From Sanderia malayensis (Eukaryota; Cnidaria; Scyphozoa; Semaeostomeae; Pelagiidae), in contig RQOL01000531.1 of the NCBI GenBank assembly GCA_013076295.1, positions 2,914,001 through 2,978,000 of the forward strand: a stretch of DNA of 64,000 nucleotides, written 5' to 3'. Shown piece by piece: positions 24,323-38,879 of this stretch (the first letter of the stretch is position 1; the number at the start of each line of letters is the position of its first letter). The notes under the pieces were generated by a model, which was given only the letters and a program-made list of their open reading frames with translations, ran no database searches and was not told the DNA's origin. The translations under genes and the position numbers were made by a program.

Positions 24323-25737
24323 AATACATACATTTCAGTAAGTTTTGTTTTATAGTTATTTTATCTCACCAGTCAACCACCAATTAACTGTTCTTTTGCT
24401 TCAATTTCAGAAGCTTTTATAACTCACATGGTTGGTAACTTCTAACCACTTGTAACCAAATTGGAAGTAATTTGAATAGAAAAAAGCCTTAGATTACATC
24501 ATCTGGATACTTCATCTGTTTTAATGTGGCTTTGATGGTTTCTGGGTTTTTATTGAATACTTTGGTTTCATTTTCATAACTCCTTTATCGGAGTATCTTC
24601 GCCTGTCTGAAACAAGTGAATTATCAGTTAATTGACATTGCATTTGATTACTCTCAGCTGAATTCTTAGACTAGAACCCAACGGGGTCGAGGCTCCTCAC
24701 CAGGAATATAGCTTTTTTTCTTTCATTCGATTGAATTCTATTGGTCTGCAATTTCTAAATTGCAGCTCTAAGTTTAATTTAAGCAGCAGATGTCGTGACA
24801 CAATAATCTTACTAGGTGCTTCAAATCGGTTGACATTTTTCATGTTTTATCAACAAACCAACAATAACTCATTATTACACATATAATAATCGTATAAGAA
24901 GATAAAATATATCTGATTATATGAGGCAATGTAGCAATATACTAAAATTCATGTTCAAAGCCGTGTTCATGGGATTGTATGGTCTAAGGAGAGAACGTCT
25001 CATAAAAATGGGCTCATGCTGTTTATGTTAACTACACATATTTTATTGCAATATTCGTTTCTTGAACGAAACTGTTTTGTTTGGTGCTTTTGAATAAAAC
25101 TTTCGCAAGATGTTACACAATAGAATTTGACTAACATTTCACTGAAAACATATTTCATAAGCAACTATAGTCGGATAAAAACGCACAATATGACGCAATG
25201 TTACTTGTTTTCAATATAAAGCCACCCCAATGAAGCTAAATCTAATAGCAATATAAATTTCCATAAAAATCTACAACAATTATAATTGAAATCCGTATTT
25301 GACAAATTGAAATGATTATAGTTCTTTATTTTTTTATTATAATAAAACAGCTACTTTAATTTTATATCACTTTATGTAAATACCCAAAACATTTTGATAA
25401 ATTCAAAGCCCCATCGGTTGAATGGTTGTTACCACTTTCCAATTTATAATTTTCAAGTTCGTCTTTCCCACTTGTACTGTTGTGGTCTTTGGACCATTTA
25501 TGACCATTTAATTCTTGGACCAAGCATATGGAACTTAACCGGAAAAAAGCTTTGCTTTTAATGAAAATCCAACAATAGGAAATTTTGAAAACTATTTGCA
25601 TTTAATAAAATAACTAATTCAGGAATATTTGTTAAAACTCTCAATGGCTGGGTCGAATTCCCTTTTGACGTCATATATTTGAGAAATGTTGAAGGAACAG
25701 GTCATCAAACTGTCTAAAAGACATCTATCGTTTTTGG
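24323..25737. other. AT-rich convergent intergenic region
   Basis: About 1.4 kb between the R3HCC1L-like and AP-2 stop codons, likely 3' UTRs of both. Only short chance frames were seen. AATAAA-type signals occur near 25094 on the plus strand. Confidence 0.4.
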
Positions 25738-28700
25738 TTAGCTTTTCTTTCTGATTTTTGGAGCACTGCTGCTTATTACCGATGACCCGACTCGGACAAT
25801 TTCTTTGTCGTAGATTGTGAGAAGCTCTGTCAAATATGATTGAAATGCATTCAACGATGCATTGATGGCCGGTGAACCAAAACCATGCGTCAATAATCCA
25901 AACCTATTCAAACCTCTGAGAACAGATTCAGGAAGGTCTGACGTCGCTTCTGATGAATATGTTGGATATGGATCTCGTACTAACATGTCTTGTAGCTCCT
26001 TTGCCAAATGCCTACAGTCAGAAAAGAGAATATAGCCACTTATATGTGTAGCTAAGATGCAAGGGATATCTTGACAATGAAACATGTAATGAGCATACTT
26101 TGCAGCTATAACAGCATTCTTTCTGTTCTGCAAGTCTGTGGATTCAATGCTTTGTTTTGCAACATGTTCTGCCAACTGTGCGCTTGGAAATTCGGCCTCG
26201 CAGAGGTAATCAAAATGAGCAGCCATCTGCTCCGCTTCTCCTACAACAAGACAACAATTAAGATGAAAAAATACAAATTGGCTGACGAAGAAGGAGGTAC
26301 CATGCAGATCTGGTGATACATTTGACAATAAAGCACTGATTCTTTTTAACTATCAACAGTTATGACCCATGTATTTATACACTAGTACTTTTGAAGTGGT
26401 TACCTTCCACTAATGACGTCATGAGAGTGACATTTGCAGCCTTTCGTCGACCTGCTGGTAGTGACAAGCCCATTCGCTGAAGTTTCTCGCGAAGTTTTCT
26501 GCCACCATCTTTGGACTTTGCTCTGCAGAAATATTATACCCTTAATTCAGTATTATATGATATCGTGTATTACTAACAATAGATAAGTCTAGCATTTCGA
26601 TAGCTCAGTTGAAGAATGTCTTAAAAATATGTACATATTTCATCATTATTTAGCTAGTTAAATATATAAGATTTCTTTTATTTTGCTGCCTTTTAATGTC
26701 AACTAAATCTCAAAGGAAGGAGAGGATACGAATCAGTGTGTTGAATAATGGTTTCAAAAGTGAAGTTGAGTACAATGATTACATTGCATTGAGATTAGAT
26801 TTTTGGTTTTATATGGTTTACCATCTAATCCCGCCTTCCATTCAATCTAAGTGTAGTGGTAAATTGCAAAATCAGGGTGAGCCGAATTTCTGGTCTGCCC
26901 TGGTCTATTCTCTATTTATTGCCTCATCTCTTTGAAACCCTGTCTGGTGCGCCGACACTGAAGCTTAGATAAGCCTTGGCGACTTATTGACTGAATATTT
27001 TTCATGATGTGTGTGGTAATAAAATGAACCATTGGAAGTATTTAACCGCACGGGAGTAATTATGTTTTCGTCAGATTTACATACCTTCTCAAGACTCCAC
27101 CAAGTAACGAAGCATTTAGGCATTCTGGGTGATTTATTCTTCTTCGAATTTCACCAACTGTAACTCTATACTTTGTATTTGAGCTGAGTAAAGACAGACG
27201 ACCAGGAACTGAACAAAAAACCTCGTTATCACTTGCAGGAAATGCAAACGAGGTCGGGGCGTCCATAAATGGAGAGTCGTCATCTGGTTCTCGTTTTATT
27301 TCTGAAAAATTAAAACAGATCGCATTTTATTTTAAGTAGCCCAACTTAAGGTGTCCAAACTTTTTTTACAGCAATCAAAGGTTATGGAACTCTTGAACTT
27401 TGTAGGTAAATTGATTACCGTGAAAACTGTACGGATCATCTGATCGCAGTCCAAGCGAACTTTCCACCGAATTAAACTGTGAAGAAAAATAAAAAATGCG
27501 AATATTATATTTCAATCGATTTTATGACCAATGGTAGCAGAGAATTAAATGCGCAAGCTTTACTACGTTTAGCTTGAACCTGCATCACAGACCTTTTATA
27601 AAGATACCTTGACTTTTTTGCCCCGGATATTTTCCATTGTTTTGGTAATTTTGAGCCTCAGTATTCTTATAATCACAATTTTTATAAAAACAGTGTGCAG
27701 CAGTTGTTATGCTAATTTTGCCATTAAAAAGAGTGTTATTCAACAAGAGACAAGGTGACAATGTCACCGTGGCACAAAGAGCATGGGACCTACACACTAC
27801 ACCTGCTTAATATTTGCCTGGAAGAAGACAGTGGGCCTAATTTTTCATTGACGGTACCTTATTAGCAATGCAAGACTTAAAATATCACTTGGTAAGTCAG
27901 TTTTTAATACGGATATATTTTTCTTATTTGCAAAATGATTAGAATTGCTGAATTTTATACCTGCTGGCAGAAAGATAAACAAAATAAGGTGCGTTATAGG
28001 CCCTCCCTCGATATTGCAAACACACACGTGTGAAATAGTAAAACAAATTTTTCGTTTCATAATAGCTAATTATTTTATTATTTTTGGAAAGTGTGATGTA
28101 ATGACCACCATTCCTGGTTACATCATTTCTATTTTTAGCACAAAATGTTTATTGCATTATCTTTTGCACACGATTTCTATGTTGTTCGCTAAATTATTTG
28201 CAAACTTGTGCTTTGTTCGATGCATATCTTGCAAATTTTTTTGTCCGATGTTTATGGCAATTTTTGAAAGGTTTATTTAAAAACGCGTTGAAATCTGGTA
28301 GAATTTTCAGGTTACGGCTTATATTTTGCGTTTCTCGTTTTTGAGCCCTTATTTACACTACATATACACCGACGACACTGACACAGTTTTCACAGAAGAC
28401 AACCAAAGGTTCGACTGGAATTGGTTTGCCTGCCGAAACCAGGCGAGGTTGATTCACACAAATGACAATTTAACCCAGGTTGGAGTCAAATTTAACCCAG
28501 GTTGGAGCCAAATTTAACCCAGGTTGGGGCGGTTAGTGTGCAGAGGTCTCTGACATTATTTCTGCCGCAAGTGTTATATTAAGTGTTATAATTATACCAA
28601 GAAAACGCACAACTTCATGACAGGGAAAACCCAAATTGAAGTACTTTGCTATTTCGTCTTTTTATCTGAAGTGTTTAAAAAAACCCGTCTACTGTCTCCT

Positions 28701-31700
28701 GTAACTTTAGAATCAGCCGAGTGATTATAAGTGAAATATTTTTGCATTGTATTAAATATAATATTCCATTGCATATTGTTGAATTGCAAATATGCAGGAT
28801 TTCAGAATCGAAAGTTCGTGACTTTAGCCACAAAATAAACTTCACAAACAGTTTCTGACAACGATTCAGATCATTGAATTGACCACCGTGATAAATAGTG
28901 CTAACCTGATTAATTCCGTTCATTAAAATCCCTTGCTTTTTTCGTCATATTTGATTTAAGATAATTATTTGACACACCCGTGTAGAAAGTCGTCATGAGA
29001 TGACGCTCTAAATAAATCATGCATAGCAATTATAAATCTTTTGATCTAAATTGATTTAGATATATATTCAAATTTGACTCGCCCAGGAAGAGCTTCGGGT
29101 CACTGTTATGGAAGCATTTGATTGAATCCTGGGTTTCATTCGGCGGATTATAGGCGTGTTTCAAGTGGAACCTTTTGAAATAGTTTAAACACGGGCCTAT
29201 TGAAAATAGCCCCAAAAGCAACCGATAAAAACACTTTAGATCAGGTATAAACCTTGATGAACAATGATGCACTGTCTATTGAAGCTGTTGTTATACCTAT
29301 TTTTCATATCGATATTTGATAGATAAATTTAAATTACTGCCTGCAGATGGAGGAAAATGCTTTCTCACTTTATCGTTGGTACAATCGACAAAAGACACTA
29401 GAAATCTATTTTCCACAAATGTATTACATTTATTAATTTCTCCTTGCTCGCATTTATGAATACCAACTTTACTAAAAATCAAGTTGATTGCAACAAAATG
29501 CAATGCTTATACTTTTAATCGGAGATGGTGGTAGACAGTAAAAAATTGTCCACTCAACTTGGGGCAGCCCCTAATTGGATATTCTTGCATGACCTGGATA
29601 CGTACGGTTTTGAAAACCAAACCTAATTAAATGTTTTTGTGATAAAATTCTCCATAAATTGGTGTTTTGTAAAACGTGCATAAATAAAATGCTAGATATA
29701 TTGACTAGAAGATCATGTTTGATGAATTTTTCGTAATTTTTTGAATTGCATCCATTTTGATAGTAGAAAGCACTCGATACTGTTATTGCATAGTTTAAAT
29801 GTTACGACGGATAAAACTTATTGAAAATGTTCTGTGTGATTCATTTCAATTTATAAGGAAGGGCGAATTTAATTAAACTCCGTGCTCGGTTAACCAGAAT
29901 ACACCAAAACCACTGTTTACACTTTGGTATTCATGTCCTTATATTTAACATGCGACGCAGATATGAATGAATATTTTGCAGTAAAGATAGGAAAAGCAAG
30001 TTTGATAAAGACAATCGGAAAAAATCGATTTCGTTCTTGTCTGCCATGGCTTATAAGAGGTCTGGCTAGCTTTATTTCCTGTTGCTACGAATGCTTGCAC
30101 AACACACCACACACACAAACGATTTGGAGAACAAAGTTTGTGAAGACCTTTGGGTGTGACAATACCCCGTGTTGAGCACAGTTACGCATTCAAAACCCCA
30201 AATCATCACCGTGTTTACTCATGAACATTTTGAAGTTTCTCAATTAAATATACATAAATGTATATATGTGTGTGTGTGAAACATTGCATACCTCTCTTGG
30301 AGTTGAAAGTCCTTCAGTCGATATGCTGTCCAGGCTTTCCCGGCTTCCATTTGAGCTTTTGTAAGAGTCAGATCTCGCCACGTGAGGACTTGATTTGACA
30401 TTGTTTAAAATGGTTAATGCAGGTGAGTTTTCATCTCTTTTATTGTTTCTGCTGCTATTTGTATATACATAGTTACCAAAAGAATTCAATTCTTCAAATT
30501 CTTGATTGTTTCTTGATATTGACATGTTTTGTTGACCACTTTGACTCTCACTGGCTACAATATTTTGCGGGATTTGCCCATGCGTCGTCGCGTGATAACT
30601 TTGAAAATTATTGTCTCTGGAAGGCCAGCTTTGATGAAAACGAACATTCGGAGATGGTGGAAGACTTGAATTGTGATAATGAACTGTATTGTAACTTCCC
30701 TGGCTAGGATAATCAGTGAAGTGAGGCGGTGACTGGTAATGTGTACCAGGATACACTGTTGGTACCTGGTTTGATGTAAAATGTTGCTGTACATTTGGTA
30801 CAAGCATTTCACTGGCCATTTGACACTGATTTTGTTGAGCTGTTATTTGCTGTTGATATGCAACAACGTCTGATCTACTTGTTGAGTATGAGGCTTGGTT
30901 AAATCTATCGCCAACCACTGCCACTGAAGCTTGAAATACTTCTAAGTTTGACTGTGAAGGTGTGTTACCAGCACTGCCCCAAACGCCAACCTAAAACGAA
31001 GAGTGAATCAGATAACACTAAGTACTACCGCTTGCAAGCATTCTAATGTATGTCCGTCTGTCCGTCTGTCGATTTTGACGTTCGCAAAAACCTTTCATGC
31101 GGTCATCAAGGCCTTTAGTGCGGTTTTGACTTTTCTTACAGGAGGCAAAGGTCACAATAGTTCATCAATTGCTGTTCTTTTGTGCAAGTTTCTCAAAATA
31201 TTGCAAAGATTGTCAAACCCATTCGTTTTTCATTCACTAAAGAAAAATGAGCAGCTAACAATGTTTACTTTTTACTTAAGGCTTGCATGTGGAAACTTAA
31301 GACTTGCAAGTTGCTAGATGGAACATATATCACCAATACATTTAGGCAGTAATGTTTTGCAGCTTGACAAAGTCTCGTTGAAAATCCCTTTGAAAGAAGA
31401 GTGTTTTACCACCACCATACAAATTCTTAGCTATCACAAATGCTTTAGCTGGGCTTAACTGGGATGTAATAATTTAAAAAAAGAAAGAATTAACATCAAG
31501 GTCATTAGATTTATCATTTTCCGACCTGCCATCGGATAAATTTGCTGGCCGGTCTTTGAATTATGTTTGCAAGGGAATTCATTGGATAAACAGGCCAAAA
31601 ATATGCCTTCCAACCACCAAGTACAGACTTTGTAACATCCTGTCACGTGATTATACTTTATCCTGTTATTGGATAGCCAGTAAAGATATTCAATACTTTT

Positions 31701-34700
31701 GGGTATCCTTTATTGGGCTAGTGATTATAATATAGCTTAACATGGTGTGGGTATGACTTATAATTGAACCCAAACACCCTCCAGTAAGTATATGTTTACA
31801 TTTTGTAAAGTAAAGGCGTTGTCAGCCCTTCTAACCATATGAGACAATGAAGAAATAATTTCACAATCTTAGGAATTCATTATCACAATTGTCTTTTTAA
31901 ATGATCTTGGTTACAATATATCGGAATACATAAATAGGACTTGCGAATCTAAAATAGATACTTCAATTTCACAGAGTGATTCGTGCTGATGGAAAAATAG
32001 GTTGCAGCAATACCCTGGGTGTGGTCATGTCGGAAGTGTTGTTCGGTTTTAAATGTTTTTATATTTAACATTCTCTCGAATGCTTTAATTCAAGCTTTGT
32101 TTGATGGCCTTACTTTGGAAACACAGTAAGGGTTGGATTTACAAACCACCCTTTATCTTCTGGGACAGACAGTCTGGAGATTTGAAAATACTTTCAATTA
32201 TCTTCTTTGAATTAAAAAAGATCGCAGGTCATCCCATATGCTTTCATAACAACCTCTGCGTGGAAAACATCATTGAATACTTTGGTAATAGTTAATGTCT
32301 GATTATACCATTTCTTATTGTGGTATCATATTTTATAGAAACCTCCAAGGCCTTGACACCAAAAGACTGAAATTGTTCATGTTACTATCTTTGTTTGTCA
32401 CACAATTTTTTATAAGAATATCTAATTTTTTGCTCAGCCTCGATAAAATATTAAATCATTTTTTATGTATTGCTTCATCATAAATTTCAACCAGAACAAA
32501 CAGAACAACAAATTTGATAATGCAAAATCTAATGATACAGATACGATCCTAATCCAAAAGCATTAATTCGATCCCGTCTTGATGAATGTTGAGCCTGGCC
32601 CTGGCATTATTTTTAAATTATTCTTAAATTTGGGCAATTTTGAGCCTCAATATTCTTATAGACTTTATTCTAATAAAAAAATAGTGTGTATGATTCAATT
32701 TTGGTGAATTTCGTAGCCTCCGTTCAAAGATGAGGCTAGTTTCCTGGACCCAGCCCAGATTAGAATGAGGAAACCTGGTCTCTGACAACATTGGCCATTT
32801 TACATCTTGGGTGTTCATGATATTGGACTGAGGTGAAATCTTAAAGAATACTGAGCAAACACACCCATTTAGCAGCATGATGATATGACTACTTTATCAC
32901 ATTTCTGGATTATGTTTCTTTACGTAACATCATCCAGAAATTACGTAACAGCACGTAATATTTTACGTTCTTTACGTTCTGAATGTTATACGACAACACA
33001 AAACCCATTTTACTGCAGAAAGGATATTGAGCTATTGAGCACTCATACTCATAGCATCCCTTCTCGTATCACAGCTTCGATTTCTATTAATTTGGGTTTC
33101 GGCTTTGTGATTGAGGCTATGGTCTGGTAATGGGTATACATTACAAACTTACGAGAACGTTTCCAATTGGATGATTATTGGCCAGTCAGACACTTGCCAT
33201 TGTCTAATCTGAAATGTTTCTTATCGGAACATCTTTATCTTTCATGTGTTTCACAATTCCAATTATTGAATAGCTTAGGATTTCCTGCGGATCCCTGTGT
33301 GAAGTTTGAAACGCTGAAAGGGAGAAGTACAGGACCAACCCAAGGAATTATAGGCTAACTAACAACACGTGAAAAACCGGCATATTTTGCTAGGAAAACT
33401 AATGATCGTCATCTTCGAAAGCGTGTAGGTAAAAAGTTGCAATTCATATCAAAACTAAGTAATGCCATTAGGTACCAAGAAGAAGAGGAAAGATATTGTT
33501 TGCTGCTCTGTTTGCAAATTCGGTATTTGTAATATGGGGTGGCGGCACCGTAAATCCTAGTTTAAATCAACATGATTTTACTAATTATTAACATATTTAT
33601 CTTCAATGTAAACCTACCCAGATATGATTTCTGTGAGAATAACTTTTCTTTCTTGATCTTATAATCTGTGTTCGTCGAAAAAGAAGTATCAATCAATCTA
33701 TCATATGGTGAAGCTGTCCAAAAAATCTTGAAAGTTTGTTTTGAAGTGGTCAATTGGTTGTTAATATTTCACGGTGATGCCACAGAGATACAACACATTC
33801 TTGGATGCTGGACTGCACACTGATCAATTTGATCTTTGTCGCCTGATTTTTCTCCACATCCAACACTGTTTCTACTACCGGTTCAAGCAACGCATTTCAG
33901 CTGGTAATCTCTATAGTATTGGACTATCACACTAAACTAACTCAATCAATAGAGTGATGTCATTGAAAGCAGGAAGCTGTCTGGGTGGACAAGTGATAAT
34001 ATGTGATGTCATATGTGTATGATGTGGAGTTATTATTTTCAATTCATTCACATCCATAAAATTCATTTGATATTCTCTGACAGGTGGTACTGGTATATTG
34101 ATTGAAATTTTGCTTTCCTTCCTTTTGTCTGTGTCAATACGGGCCAAAAATAAGTGTTGCAGTAGTATATACATGATCATCCATATCATTGTCTTTTCAA
34201 AACAATGGATAATGGTTGGGAAGGAATCAAGTAAAAGTACTTTGTCGTCATCTTGATCGATTTTTCTCATGGTCCACTGTACCTACCAAATTCTAAATAT
34301 TTTTTAGGTACTGAATTCAGAATCTTCTTAAAAGGAACCTAATCACGACGGTGGCCAAAAAATTTACAAACCGTTCAGTCTAAAATAAGCCTCCACCCCC
34401 TCGGAAAAACCCCCAACCCAAACATGTTGATTTTGCACAACGTTCTTATCACACAGCAGGTCTTCGCCCACTTTGGGCACCACGTTTCCTTATATAAACG
34501 ATGTCCTCGTATCGGAAATTCGAGCACATTATATATATAGTATGAAGTATGGTATTGAAAACGAGTTACATGTTTATAAGCCCCCCCACCCTCCAATAAA
34601 CCCCATCCAAACCCCATCCAAAAATATCAAAACTGAATAGGCCCCCAGGGGGAGAATTTATGGTACATGATACTAAAGACATTTGTATGTAACTTTTGCT

Positions 34701-37700
34701 TACATACAAATGTATCTTTATTATATTCAGAACACCACTATCATAAAAGGAGACCCCAGGGACACTAAAGGGACACTTAAAAATTAGAAAATATTGAAGA
34801 ACTTTTGGCACCACGATTTGGCACCAGGTTTTGCACCCCGATGATAAACGCAGATTCTTGCAACTCTCAATATGCTTGGGCGCTGCACCCCCCTCGATGG
34901 ATTTCTTTGTTTGCGAAAAGAAAGATGAAACAATAGAACACACGTTTAGTACCGGGCTTTGATATTTGAAAATCTTGGATTGCTTTTTGCTAATCCACTA
35001 TTTACATTTGTTTGATGAAATTGATAAACTCGCAGATTAAGAAAGAGATGCGACGTGGTTTCCTGATAATATTAACTGTGCAAACTTGATGTCCCAAGAA
35101 ATTCCACACACCCACCAACCAGTTGCGCCACTTACAACAGCTTTACGGACTTGATCCTGTTATACGATCCTTCATTGTTCCTTCAAATTTTGTTCTAATC
35201 TTGATTCTAAGAGGGAATGCTTTTAGAATTGGATCGCACGTTTCTGCACCTCACTCAAGAGCTGTTACGTTTGTAAGAAGGTGTTGAATACGACAAACAT
35301 ATGTCAGACAACTCTGAATCCGAATTTAAAGACTCTGGTTACCCAGAGTGCTTTGCGTGACGAGATTCATCTTGCATAGTGTAGTTTCCAACAAATGTGA
35401 CATAGTTTTTGTTACTTTCTTTGTTGTAATGTTAAATTCATTTTCCATGTTCAGAAGATTCAAAAGAACAAGAAAGATATATATGAATGCTGTATAAGAA
35501 GGTAAGTCTTTTTAAAACTGATCTGACTCTGGTATTTAATTCGTGGTTGTGACTATAATCCTTCTTATTAACTAAACTGTAAAATGGTAAACAAGAATGG
35601 TAAATAGGATGGTCACCAACTCACTAAGTCAACAACGATTTCTTGACCTGGAGGATAAACTCTGGCATTGCATTCCTCCTTCGGTATTTTGATATTGATA
35701 TCTGACACCATTTTGGTTGAGATTTGAACCTCATTTTCATGTTTGTCGTGGTTGTTTCGCTCACTCACGTATCATTGGTTGGATCATTATATTACTACCA
35801 CCCACCTTCAAACAACATCCAATCAGGTTGTTTTCACGGGTTGCGATGCTTTAATTATCATACAGTTGAGTTCCAACGAACCAATGAGAATAGTTTTACT
35901 TTAAGAACTAGTAATCATGAGTTCGAGACACAGTGAGTTCATTTTACAATGAGCAAATTATTGCAATATCATTTAAATGAACAAGTTTTCAGTAGTATTC
36001 AAGCAGCAACTTGTAAACGATAAATACAAAAGGTATCAGAGTATTGTTGCTATTTTGCTTTGCTTTCAAAGGCATTGCTTGAATTGTTCCAACTATCAAG
36101 GGCTTGCTGTGTATAAGAATGGTGGCTATCATAAATTGTGTGGGATACTTGACTTACAAGGGTATGTTCCGAAGTCCTACAAGACAACACTATGTACATA
36201 GAGTAAAATACAGATCCATGAGCCTTTTTTTTTTAATATTTCAATTGGCATGCAAAGAATTGTCAATCAATAAAAGAGCTTTTCGATTCGATGTGAGATT
36301 GATTTGCACAGGAAAGGTTGTGAAATTCAACAATAATCCAAGGAAAAGTTGAATCTTTAACTTATGATTGAGGATAATGCTAAATGTTGTCGGACAGGAA
36401 AGAAGCAAACAATCATGGAACCATGATCTTAGCGATATGAATCAAGTCTTGTTTGAAAAAGATTTTAGACAGAAACTGTGATATGTCGAAAGCGCCTCTA
36501 TTCATGACTGTATTCAATCTATCCTTTGCTTAGACAGATAAGATTAGCAGGAAACTCTTCATGATTATACATGATTCACACGATTCATGTCATTTCTTAG
36601 GCTGTCTGTTGTCTGAAGCAGTCTTTCTACTTTCCTGAATAGCCATGATCACCTCCTCACTTTGACGACGTCGAAAGGTCTACTAATTTATCATAATTAA
36701 CATAATCATAGCTGTTCCGAGTTGACTGAGATGATTAATGGCTAATTGATATTTGTGATGGGCTAATAGGTCATTAACTTTCTCACTGAAAATGTACACT
36801 TCAAACATAATGTACTTCTTTTCTTCAGAGTGATAGTTAACAAGTCCATTGGCAACCTTTTTCTATAAAGAGATTTTTTCAGAGAAGAACTCAAACTTTC
36901 TTAGCAATTTACCAGTTTCAGTACTAAAACTTTCCCTTGGTTTTTTGGAAACGATTGAAAGATTTGCGTTACCGAACATTGGCATTGACAAAAGTGCAAT
37001 GTTATGCCATGAATAAGATTTTTTACCTTGAATATTGGTTGGTATTATATGCATGGCAATTTCTACTTGAAAGTTTGAGTATCTAACTTTTTCAACTGTC
37101 TTAGGTTTAAAAAACTCAGTACTGAACTTTCTTTGACGATTCGGGGACTGCTTTCTCAAAAATTACTTTTTATAAAAAAAATGGTATTTGTATCTGCCTA
37201 TAAATTTATTCAAAAGTTCAGTTCGGCGTAGATTCATGTTTAGTCTCTATTGTGATTAGAAATTTCGGTGAAAATTGGGAAATTACGAAAACAATCGAAG
37301 GGAAGGGAGTATACACAAGTAAACAAGGCGTAAACTTATTCTAAAATTCCTTATTCGTGATGCAGATGACAACAAATATAACAGGCGTTGTCTTTAGCGA
37401 AAACAAATCGGTGATTTAATGAAAATAAACATGATTCATAAATGAATCCTGCTCCTTGTTCACAGTTGAAAAACCGACATAGAAATAATCATTGAATGTT
37501 TATTGCAAAAAAACAGAAATCTCAATCGTAACAATGGAGACTGTGCAAAATGGCATTCGTCGCCAGGCTATTCTTTCCGCTTGCTGCGGGAGTCATGAGT
37601 CACATTTGTTTTGACTGTATCTAGTGGGTTTTGTTTATATGTTTGTAGTACTCCACATTTGACCATTCTCTCGTCTACCATTACGAAGCTAGCGCAAAAT

Positions 37701-38879
37701 GTACCCAATAGCCGTGTCGAGCAAAGCTAGAGCTGTTTACAAGTACACTAACATTCAATGTTGAGTAATCAAGCTAACCAAGCTATCGCTGATAGACAAT
37801 TGCAATACGTATACGACAACGAATGCCTTCAGACCATTTTGTTGGGCTTTTTTTTAATGCACAGTACCAAATGCTACAACTGTTAATGGACATATAAGAA
37901 GCGCATCTCCTGAGACGTTTTGAGAGCAAACCATGGTGACTCCTTATACCATATATCATTGATAATAAGACACTAGTTTCATGAATATAGGCCATGTGTT
38001 TTATTTAAATTAATTATTTTGACAAAGTGCCTCAGCTACAAATGCTTGCAAAGCTTAATTACTGTCAAATCAACAGCTTTGCATTTTATAAAGTTAAAGA
38101 AGAGCAAGCATAGCTTTTCGTCTTTATATTGGGATGTGGTGATCTCTTAACTAATATATGCTTCTCTGTTTTGACTGAGCATGGGTATTCAGAGATTGGA
38201 CCATGTCTCTTGCAAAGCAACTGAGATACAAGTATAAGATGCTAATGGTTAAGGCACCGAGATGTTATGGATCCTTTGAATTTAGTACTTCGCAGAGGCA
38301 TAAGAAATTAAACCTAGAAGATGCTTTAAGCTTTTTGGGCCTAGTCATGATTAAAGTGAATATTCAACATTCCTTAACTTTAAAAATGATCTAGCAAGGA
38401 ATTCCAACTGACACACCTATTGTATAAATTTAGCATTACCTGGCATGTGCCGTATAGATGCTATCAATAACGAGGCTAATTATAATTGAACTTGCTAGGA
38501 CAGGCATGGCTGGTATCAATGGTTTGCAATGTTAATGTGTTGTCTTTAATTGTTAGTAGCAGCCTTTGTAATTAGTTGTATAGCTTGTTGTTTATTAGCA
38601 TGCACTGCGAAGAATGCATTTATAAACTTATGTCGAAGTGACATGCATTGATTCACATCGCGTACATCAACATAAAAGGACCTATAATGTTAAGTAAAAT
38701 GAACAAAGATAAAAAGATTTACTTACCCTTTGATTGGCTTGATAAGAACCAACTGATAATTCGTTTTGAAAACTTTGAACAACACTGTTGATATCTAAAT
38801 TGTTATTATTACTTTGATTTGCATTGTCAAATGAACCAACTTGCTGATTGGAATTCATCGAATGATAAAACATTTTCAT
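25738..38879 (-). CDS. AP-2 family transcription factor
   Basis: Seven minus-strand exons, 38879-38727, 30990-30292, 27476-27419, 27301-27085, 26522-26404, 26240-26099 and 26011-25738 (phases 0, 0, 1, 2, 1, 2), give 553 aa. The C-terminal half is the AP-2 DNA-binding/dimerisation region: [52 protein letters not shown], and the helix-span-helix part ending [12 protein letters not shown]-2 dimers bind GCCNNNGGC and control ectoderm and neural gene programmes. The N-terminal 300 residues are rich in Q, N, S and P; the vertebrate PPxY motif is not obvious, so the activation domain has diverged. An in-frame TGA just before the first ATG fixes the start. The first two introns are 7.7 and 2.8 kb, very long for this window. 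Confidence 0.92.
27477..30291. other. AP-2 intron 2
   Basis: No exon was recognised. It has AT-rich sequence, a 22-bp minisatellite at 28471-28529 and a short (TG)n run near 30268. Confidence 0.5.
28471..28529. repeat. 22-bp minisatellite, 2.7 copies
   Basis: TAACCCAGGTTGGAGTCAAA-type units begin at 28471, 28493 and 28515. The unit contains the palindromic core AACCCAGGTT-like sequence. Confidence 0.85.
30991..38726. other. AP-2 intron 1, 7.7 kb
   Basis: No supported coding exon on either strand. An isolated exon-like segment with good splice sites (35455-35501, plus) and C-rich repeats near 34.4-34.9 kb are the only notable structures. Its size makes it a candidate for holding enhancers. 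Confidence 0.5.
34384..34713. repeat. C-rich block with a 14-bp hairpin
   Basis: Two related C-rich tracts occur (about 34386-34425 and 34573-34655). A perfect inverted repeat follows (34679-34692 with 34700-34713). This may be a decayed mobile element; ends and target duplication were not found. Confidence 0.4.

Noticed and set aside
27945..28280. 111-aa plus-strand frame in AP-2 intron 2
   Set aside because: Starts at TTG, low-complexity hydrophobic composition, no splice or family support.
34375..34943. Overlapping minus-strand frames of 80 and 125 aa
   Set aside because: They reflect G-rich composition of the C-rich block; no domain.
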